NCBI GenBank assembly: GCA_945889085.1
Contig: CAMDBM010000076.1
Span: 1-5,689 of the forward strand
DNA: 5,689 nucleotides
Origin: WLJO01 sp945889085
GTDB lineage: Bacteria > Actinomycetota > Acidimicrobiia > Acidimicrobiales > Ilumatobacteraceae
Direction: 5' to 3'
The notes under the pieces are model-generated. The model did no database searches. It was not told the origin of the DNA and saw only the letters and a program-made list of their open reading frames with translations. The position numbers and the translations under genes were made by a program. This document shows positions 1-4,609 of the stretch, piece after piece. Within the stretch, counting starts at the first letter, position 1. Each line of letters starts with the position of its first letter.

Positions 1-14
1 CCCCCCCGACAGGG

Positions 15-1841
15 TTAGGCCCGCTTGTAGGCCTGGGTGAGCCAAACCTGGCCCGGGAAGAACACGCCATCACGAACGGTCGCACCGGAGCCGTCGGGCA
101 TCTTGAAGGTGCCGAGACCGCCGACCTTTCCGTTCGAGGCGATGCCCCAGATCGTCCAGGAGATCGGAAGGATCCAGCACTCCTTGGCGAACTGGCGGTT
201 GATGTCCTCAGCGATCGACTGGCGCTTGGCCGGGTCGAGTTCGCTGCGCTGCTGCTCGAGCAGGCCGTCGATGACGGGGTCGGTGAGGCGTCCGAAGTTC
301 AGGGCCAACTGACCGTCCGGCGGTGCGGTCGGGCCGTACCACCAGAAGTACTGGTTGTCCACGAACAGGCCGCCGTGGTTGCGCCAGCCGAAGGCGTCGA
401 AGTCCGGTGCGCCGAACAGGGCGTTCACGATGAGGGTCGACTGCTCGATCTGCTTGATCTCAACCTCGATGCCGGCCTCGCCCCACACCTGCTGGAGGTA
501 CTGGGCCTGCGTCAGGCTGTCAGCATCCGGAACGGTCGAGTAGATGATCTTCGGTGCCTTGCCACCGTTAGCTGCCTTGAACGCGTCCACACCGGCCTTG
601 GCCGCTGCAGGGTCGTACGGGAGCGAACCGTTGTCCTCGAGGTAGCCCTCTTGGCCGGGCGAGAACGGACCGTTTGCCGGGGTGAGGATTCCGCCACCGA
701 CGAGGTCGATCAGTGCCTGCTTGTCGATGGCCTGGGCCATTGCACAACGCAGGTCCCTGCTCTTCAGCTGCTCCTTGGTGAGGTGCAGGAGCACGTGGAA
801 GGTTTCGACGCCCTTGGTCTGCTCGAGCATGGGGAACTTGTCGGCCTTGGTGCGCAGGTCTGCGACGGAGTTGCCGCTCGAGGTGGAGATGAGGTCCACG
901 TCGCCGCTCTCGAGCGCCTGTTGACGCGTGGTGGCGTCAGGGATCACCCGGAACTCGATCTCGTCGAGGTACGGGTAGGCCACGCCGTCGGCGTCCTTCA
1001 TCCAGTAGTTCGGGTTCTTCTTCATCACCATGCGGTCACCCGGGGTGAACGACGTGACGATGAACGGCCCCGTACCGATGGGAAGGAGTCCTGCGCCGGT
1101 CTTGTCCTCGGTGGCGAGGGCCGCCAGCAGGTACGTGGGCGACGCGATGAACCCGCCTTGACCGGTGAGGTAGTAGTCGAACCCGGGCCACGGGAGCGGC
1201 TTGGTGGGATCGCCGTTGAGGCCCGTATAGATCGTGAGCGTTAGGTCGTCGACCTTGGTGATCTTCACAGGCGGCAACTGGCCGGCAGCGAGACCTTCTG
1301 TTGGGACGCGGGCGAGGTCCTTCACTGCGGCAGCGATCAGTGGCGAACCGAAGGCGGCCTGCAGGTTGAGGATGACTCCGTCCGCGTTGAGGGGCGTGCC
1401 GTCGGTGAAGGTGATACCCGAACGCATCTTGAGCGTCCACTCAGTGAAATCGGCGTTCGGAGTGATCGTCTCCGCCAGGAAGGGATGAACCTTGAGGTCG
1501 GTGTCCAGCGCAGCAAGCTTGTCGTAGACGTTCTGGATGCGCATGTCGCAGTACGAGTCGCAGTTCGTGGCGTACGGCGTCCACGGGGTGCCCGCTTCTG
1601 CCTCTCCTGCTACGACAATCTTTCCGCCCAACACCGGCTTCTCGGCTGTCGTGGTGGTTGGCGCCTCGGTGCCGAGACCGGTGGTGGTCTCGGGTGCGGC
1701 TTCGGTGGTTTCTGTCGCTGCAGTGCTTGTCGTCTCGCCAGCGTCTTTGCTGCTCCCGCAGGCTGCACCCAAGAGTGCGACTGCGACAACAGTAGACATA
1801 ATGGCGATACGGCGGCGCTGGGCGTGGATGGTGGTTCTCAC
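15..1841 (-). CDS. ABC transporter substrate-binding lipoprotein, family 5 (peptide/nickel/opine type)
   Basis: Predicted 608-residue extracytoplasmic lipoprotein that captures a solute for an ABC importer. I place the start at GTG 1841 because an AGGGGGA ribosome site lies 7 bases upstream. The result is a compact signal peptide: basic MRTTIHAQRRR, a hydrophobic core, then LLGAAC with the lipid-carrying Cys at about residue 28. Upstream extension to ATG 1970 is open but would put about 43 atypical residues before the signal. A Thr/Glu/Ala/Pro-rich linker (about 36-69) tethers the binding domain. Family 5 hallmarks are clear: WTLKMRSGITFTDGTPLNADGV (about 135-156) and GTGPFIV followed by NPNYW (about 256-280). 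The length is somewhat above the usual 500-550, mostly owing to the signal and linker. A CxxxC pair (Cys94, Cys98) is notable. The gene is divergent from a LivJ-like gene. No permease or ATPase is visible; these could lie beyond position 1. The ligand cannot be told from the sequence: this family binds peptides, nickel, opines, sugars and other solutes. Confidence 0.93.
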   Translation of the reverse strand: MRTTIHAQRRRIAIMSTVVAVALLGAACGSSKDAGETTSTAATETTEAAPETTTGLGTEAPTTTTAEKPVLGGKIVVAGEAEAGTPWTPYATNCDSYCDMRIQNVYDKLAALDTDLKVHPFLAETITPNADFTEWTLKMRSGITFTDGTPLNADGVILNLQAAFGSPLIAAAVKDLARVPTEGLAAGQLPPVKITKVDDLTLTIYTGLNGDPTKPLPWPGFDYYLTGQGGFIASPTYLLAALATEDKTGAGLLPIGTGPFIVTSFTPGDRMVMKKNPNYWMKDADGVAYPYLDEIEFRVIPDATTRQQALESGDVDLISTSSGNSVADLRTKADKFPMLEQTKGVETFHVLLHLTKEQLKSRDLRCAMAQAIDKQALIDLVGGGILTPANGPFSPGQEGYLEDNGSLPYDPAAAKAGVDAFKAANGGKAPKIIYSTVPDADSLTQAQYLQQVWGEAGIEVEIKQIEQSTLIVNALFGAPDFDAFGWRNHGGLFVDNQYFWWYGPTAPPDGQLALNFGRLTDPVIDGLLEQQRSELDPAKRQSIAEDINRQFAKECWILPISWTIWGIASNGKVGGLGTFKMPDGSGATVRDGVFFPGQVWLTQAYKRA

Positions 1842-1848
1842 GCGTTGT

Positions 1849-1855
1849 TCCCCCT
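1849..1855 (-). promoter_or_regulatory. Ribosome binding site of the family 5 lipoprotein gene
   Basis: On the minus strand this reads AGGGGGA, 7 bases before the GTG at 1841. It decides the start: the upstream ATG at 1970 would only add residues before an already complete lipoprotein signal, and the internal ATG at 1799 would remove the basic n-region. Confidence 0.6.
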
Positions 1856-1883
1856 GTTGGTTGCGAGCGGTTCCCGCTGGATA

Positions 1884-1907
1884 AGCCTGTGACGTTTGCC
1901 ACAGGCT
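1884..1907. repeat. Perfect 8-base inverted repeat with 8-base spacer, candidate operator or leader hairpin
   Basis: AGCCTGTG (1884-1891) is matched exactly by CACAGGCT (1900-1907) across the spacer ACGTTTGC. It lies 43-66 bases upstream of the GTG of the minus-strand lipoprotein gene. That places it either near that gene's promoter or in its untranslated leader. It could be a dimeric regulator's site or form an RNA hairpin. There is no adjoining T-run, so a terminator is unlikely. Confidence 0.5.
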
Positions 1908-1968
1908 GGGGATGAACGTACCACCCTCGCTGAGTGCTGCGCCACCACCCTTTGCGTGGGAAACGCAC

Positions 1969-1998
1969 ACTTTGGTTCACCTTGTGGTCCGCCAAAGT
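1969..1998. repeat. 7-base inverted repeat ACTTTGG-N16-CCAAAGT, candidate operator
   Basis: ACTTTGG (1969-1975) and CCAAAGT (1992-1998) are exact reverse complements 16 bases apart. Within and overlapping the spacer is a 17-base imperfect palindrome (1974-1990), GGTTCAC-N3-GTGGTCC, with 5 of 7 arm positions symmetric. The element lies 41-70 bases before the ATG of the LivJ-like gene, where a repressor or activator for the plus-strand operon would be expected. The regulator family is unknown. Confidence 0.4.
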
Positions 1999-2038
1999 CG
2001 GTACTGTTGCTGGGTCCCCTGAGTCAGGTAGAAGGTCC

Positions 2039-3241
2039 ATGCGCTCTCTCAAGTCGCTTTTTTTCGCCGCAGCATGTGCCGCCATCGCCCTCTCGGCGTG
2101 CGGGAGCAAGTCTTCGGCCCCGACAACCGTCGAGGCGGTGACGACGTCAGCAGGTCCGCGCGTGGTGTCGATCGGTGTCATCACCCCGCAGGAAGGCGGA
2201 CTGACTGATTTCGGCCTCGGAATGCTCCGTTCTGTCGAACTCGCCGTCGCCGAGGCGAATGCCGCCAATGCGGTTCCCGGATGGACCATCGAGGTCAAAG
2301 CATTCGACGACTCGAGCGACCCGGAGAAGGGCAAGGCTGCTGCCGCAGCGGCGATCGCTGACGGTTCGGTCGTGGCAGTTGTCGGTTCCTACAACTCCGG
2401 CGTGGCAGCCGCGATGCTCCCTGTGCTGTCTGAGGCGGGCCTCGCCCTCGTGTCGCCGAGCAACACCCTCACCTCGCTGACACTCGGCACCGACCTTGCG
2501 GACCCCTCTCGCCAGTTCACCAACTACTTCCGAATGGTGGGCGCCGACGACAAGCAGGGTGTGTTCCTCGCGGAGCAGGCAATCAAGGCCGGTTTCAAGA
2601 CCGCTGCAGTCGTCAGCGAGACCAAAGCAGTCTCCAAGGGCCTTGCAGATATCTTCGCCGCCTCCTTTGTCGCCAAGGGCGGCAACGTGGTTGTGACCGA
2701 GGTGGTGGCTGACGGCGCAACCGATTTCGCCTCCTTCGTCGCCAAGGCAACGGCTGCCAAGCCGGACCTCGTGTTCTTCGGCGGCGAGTACCCAGTCGCT
2801 GCGACTTTGCGCACACAGGCATTTGCGGCGGGGCTGATCGTGCCCGTGATGGGCGGCGACGGGATCAAGGACGACGCCTTGGTCGGTGCTGCTGGGGAAG
2901 CCGCCGAGGGTGTGCTGGCCAGCACGGTTGGCGTGCCGCTGGAGGAGTTCGAGTCGGCAAGGGCCTTCCTCGCTGCGTACGCGGCCGCTGGCTTTACCGA
3001 GCCTCCCTCCGCATACGGGCCGTACGCCTATGACGCGGCTAACGCAATTATCAATTTGCTTCCCGCGCTGCTCGGCAATTCCATGCCCGATGACATCCGG
3101 GTGAGCCTCTCGAAGGCACTGATGACCGTCACGTTCGACGGCGCGAGCGGCAAGGTTGCCTTCGACCAGTATGGGGACACGCTGTATCCGGTGTTCACCC
3201 TGTACGAAGTGAAGGCCGGTGTCTGGGTTCCGGCTCGCTGA
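2039..3241 (+). CDS. LivJ-like ABC transporter substrate-binding lipoprotein (Peripla_BP_6)
   Basis: Predicted 400-residue lipoprotein of the type I periplasmic-binding fold used by branched-chain amino acid, amide and urea importers. The start is ATG 2039, giving MRSLKS, a hydrophobic core and a consensus lipobox LSAC with the acylated Cys at residue 21. An open extension to 1934 only adds residues before this signal. A GAAGG lies just upstream, and an AGG at 2026-2028 has better spacing. A short Ser/Thr/Ala linker (22-40) leads into VSIGVITPQEGG...G and AVAEANA (about 43-75), the usual first strand and helix. FDDSSDP (89-95), VVGSYNSG (114-121) and a later SPSNT match strands and ligand loops of LivJ-type proteins. 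The C-terminal half has VFFGGEYP and MGGDGIKDD, and the length is typical. The gene is followed after 32 bases by a molybdenum hydroxylase operon, so co-transcription is likely, and a link between its ligand and that enzyme's substrate is inferred. Ligand identity cannot be read from the sequence. Confidence 0.93.
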   Translation: MRSLKSLFFAAACAAIALSACGSKSSAPTTVEAVTTSAGPRVVSIGVITPQEGGLTDFGLGMLRSVELAVAEANAANAVPGWTIEVKAFDDSSDPEKGKAAAAAAIADGSVVAVVGSYNSGVAAAMLPVLSEAGLALVSPSNTLTSLTLGTDLADPSRQFTNYFRMVGADDKQGVFLAEQAIKAGFKTAAVVSETKAVSKGLADIFAASFVAKGGNVVVTEVVADGATDFASFVAKATAAKPDLVFFGGEYPVAATLRTQAFAAGLIVPVMGGDGIKDDALVGAAGEAAEGVLASTVGVPLEEFESARAFLAAYAAAGFTEPPSAYGPYAYDAANAIINLLPALLGNSMPDDIRVSLSKALMTVTFDGASGKVAFDQYGDTLYPVFTLYEVKAGVWVPAR

Positions 3242-3245
3242 GCCG
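3231..3245 (+). repeat. Short perfect hairpin across the stop codon of the LivJ-like gene
   Basis: CGGCTC (3231-3236) and GAGCCG (3240-3245) are exact complements with a 3-base loop, and the stop codon TGA (3239-3241) lies at the loop and right arm. The following bases (TTCATT) are not a proper U-tract, so it is a poor terminator. It could modestly separate expression of the lipoprotein from the enzyme genes, or it may be chance in GC-rich DNA. Confidence 0.3.
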
Positions 3246-3259
3246 TTCATTGAGTAGAC

Positions 3260-3264
3260 AGGAG
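3260..3264 (+). promoter_or_regulatory. Ribosome binding site of the FAD subunit gene
   Basis: AGGAG lies 9 bases before ATG 3274. It selects this ATG over the in-frame TTG at 3250, which would place the ribosome site inside the coding region. Confidence 0.7.
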
Positions 3265-3273
3265 CCCGACCCC

Positions 3274-4125
3274 ATGCCGGTAGCGATACCGACCAGCCTG
3301 GAGAAGGCTCTGTCGTTGCTTGCGCTACGTCCCGATTCGGTGGTCCTAGCAGGCGGCACCGACCTAATGGTCGAGGTCAACTCAGGCCACCGCCAGATCG
3401 GGTCGGTCATCGCCATCGACCGAGTTGCTGAACTGCGGACCTGGAGCGTGGACGAGGATCGCCGGAACCTGTGGATCGGTTCCGGCGTGCCGTACTCGAC
3501 GGTGATGCAGGACGGGATCGCCACACTGGTGCCCGCCCTCGCGCAGGCGAGCCGCACCGTCGGCTCCCCGCAGATCCGCCACGTCGGCACCATCGGCGGC
3601 AATCTCGGAACGTGTTCGCCCGCTGGTGACACGCTGCCCGTTCTCGCCGCGCTCGACGCGAGGGTGCATCTGGCCTCGTCCTCCGGCGAGCGCAGCGTCG
3701 GGTTCGGCGAGTTCATGGTGGGTGTGAAGCGAACCTCGCGGAAGCCCGACGAGCTAATCACCGGAGTCACGATTCCGCTCCTCAACGGTTGGCAGGGTTA
3801 CAGCAAGGTGGGTGTGCGCAACGCCATGGTGATCGCCACTGCGTCAAGCTGTCTCGCTGTCGATACCGACACGCAGAGCGTGCGCGTGGGTCTCGGTTCG
3901 GTGGGACCGGTGATCATCCGGTGCGGCGAGGCAGAGGAATGGATCTCCGGCCGGGTCGACTGGGCCGATTTGTCCGTGAGCGACGCCGACGTGGACGAGT
4001 TCGGTCTCCGGTGCGGCGCTGCTGCCCGCCCGATCGACGATCACCGTTCGACTGCCGTCTATCGGCGTCGAGCAGTCGAGGTTCTTGCAGCCCGCCAACT
4101 GAGGAGAGCGTTCCCGAATGGCTGA
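3274..4125 (+). CDS. Molybdenum hydroxylase FAD-binding (medium) subunit, xanthine dehydrogenase/CoxM family
   Basis: Predicted 283-residue cytoplasmic flavoprotein that accepts electrons from the [2Fe-2S] subunit and passes them to an acceptor such as NAD+ or oxygen, or to another carrier. It opens with the family pattern P-TSLEKALSLLA, followed by the first FAD loop VLAGGTDLMVEVN (about 24-36). The second FAD signature QIRHVGTIGGNLGTCSPAGD spans 100-119. DELITGVTIP and YSKVGVRNAMVIA follow, the usual start of the C-terminal CO_deh_flav_C domain, and the protein ends with YRRRAVEVLAARQL, typical of the C-terminal helix. Length matches the family (about 280-300). ATG 3274 is chosen for its AGGAG. 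The gene is 32 bases after the LivJ-like gene, and its last 8 bases (ATGGCTGA) overlap the start of the [2Fe-2S] gene, implying translational coupling. The FAD fold is clear, but the electron acceptor is not predictable. Confidence 0.95.
   Translation: MPVAIPTSLEKALSLLALRPDSVVLAGGTDLMVEVNSGHRQIGSVIAIDRVAELRTWSVDEDRRNLWIGSGVPYSTVMQDGIATLVPALAQASRTVGSPQIRHVGTIGGNLGTCSPAGDTLPVLAALDARVHLASSSGERSVGFGEFMVGVKRTSRKPDELITGVTIPLLNGWQGYSKVGVRNAMVIATASSCLAVDTDTQSVRVGLGSVGPVIIRCGEAEEWISGRVDWADLSVSDADVDEFGLRCGAAARPIDDHRSTAVYRRRAVEVLAARQLRRAFPNG
4101..4106 (+). promoter_or_regulatory. Ribosome binding site of the [2Fe-2S] subunit gene
   Basis: GAGGAG ends 11 bases before ATG 4118 and lies inside the end of the FAD subunit gene. 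Together with the 8-base overlap it supports the ATG start and coupled translation. Confidence 0.6.
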
Positions 4126-4609
4126 GTTCTATGGGTTGAGGGTGAACGGTAGGGATCGCGAGGTGGTGGATGCGCAGCTCGGCGAGAGCCTGTTGTTCGT
4201 GCTTCGTGAGCGCCTCGGCCTGCTGGGGACCAAGGGGGCCTGCGAGCAGGGGGAGTGCGGCTCGTGCTCGGTGCTGCTCGACGGCGAACTGGTGTGTGCC
4301 TGTCTCGTGCTTGCGGCAGCCCAGAGCGGTCGGGAGATCATCACGATCGAGGGTGTCTCACCGAGCGGTGTGTCGACCGACGTTCAGCAGGCCTTCGTCG
4401 AGGCCGGCGCGATCCAGTGCGGGTTCTGCACCCCGGGCTTGGTGATGGCAGCGCACTTCCTCCTCGAGCGGGTGCCCAATCCGACCGATACCGAGATCCG
4501 CGAGGAGCTCTCCGGGAACATCTGCCGCTGTACCGGTTACGGCCGGCTCATCCAGGCTGTCGCTGATGTCGCCAGGGTTCGTTTGTCAAATGGGGTATCC
4601 CGTGACTGA
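4118..4609 (+). CDS. Molybdenum hydroxylase [2Fe-2S] (small) subunit, CoxS/XDH family
   Basis: Predicted 163-residue electron-transfer subunit that links the molybdenum site to FAD. The N-terminal plant-ferredoxin-like domain has VNGRDREV and then C42-x4-C47-x2-C50-x11-C62 (GACEQGECGSCSVLLDGELVCAC), binding the distal cluster. The C-terminal helical domain carries IQCGFCTPG and NICRCTGY with C101, C104, C136 and C138, binding the proximal cluster next to the Mo cofactor. All eight ligand cysteines are present, and spacing and length match the family (about 150-170). The start at ATG 4118 overlaps the FAD gene by 8 bases. The end overlaps the catalytic subunit gene: GTGACTGA combines that gene's probable start with this gene's stop. 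It should assemble with its two neighbours in a cytoplasmic heterotrimer or dimer of trimers. Confidence 0.97.
   Translation: MAEFYGLRVNGRDREVVDAQLGESLLFVLRERLGLLGTKGACEQGECGSCSVLLDGELVCACLVLAAAQSGREIITIEGVSPSGVSTDVQQAFVEAGAIQCGFCTPGLVMAAHFLLERVPNPTDTEIREELSGNICRCTGYGRLIQAVADVARVRLSNGVSRD

Larger units (their letters stand above)
1842..2038. promoter_or_regulatory. Divergent intergenic control region between two solute-binding protein genes
   Basis: This 197-base gap separates two genes read away from each other, so promoters for both must lie here or overlap the gene starts. I could not assign convincing -35/-10 pairs. A TACTGT at 2002-2007 is a possible plus-strand -10, but no well-spaced -35 precedes it. 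The region holds at least three inverted repeats (1884-1907, 1953-1967, 1969-1998), listed here or under findings, which suggests regulator binding. Calling it a control region rests on gene geometry and these repeats, not on a recognised operator. Confidence 0.55.

Noticed and set aside
1..14. Run of seven C at the window start as a possible terminator or ribosome site
   Set aside because: Only 14 bases are visible after the stop codon. No stem can be formed within them and no downstream gene can be seen.
375..1244. 289-codon plus-strand open frame opposite the family 5 lipoprotein gene
   Set aside because: It is antisense to a well-supported gene, and its translation is rich in Val, Arg, Leu and Glu with no recognisable domain. 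Long antisense frames are expected in GC-rich coding DNA.
1842..1970. N-terminal extension of the family 5 lipoprotein to ATG 1970
   Set aside because: It would place 43 residues before a complete lipoprotein signal peptide, whereas GTG 1841 has a good ribosome site. The extension is more likely the control region.
2147..3250. 367-codon minus-strand open frame opposite the LivJ-like gene
   Set aside because: The His/Gly/Arg-rich translation has no family motifs, and the opposite strand encodes a clear lipoprotein with signal and fold motifs.
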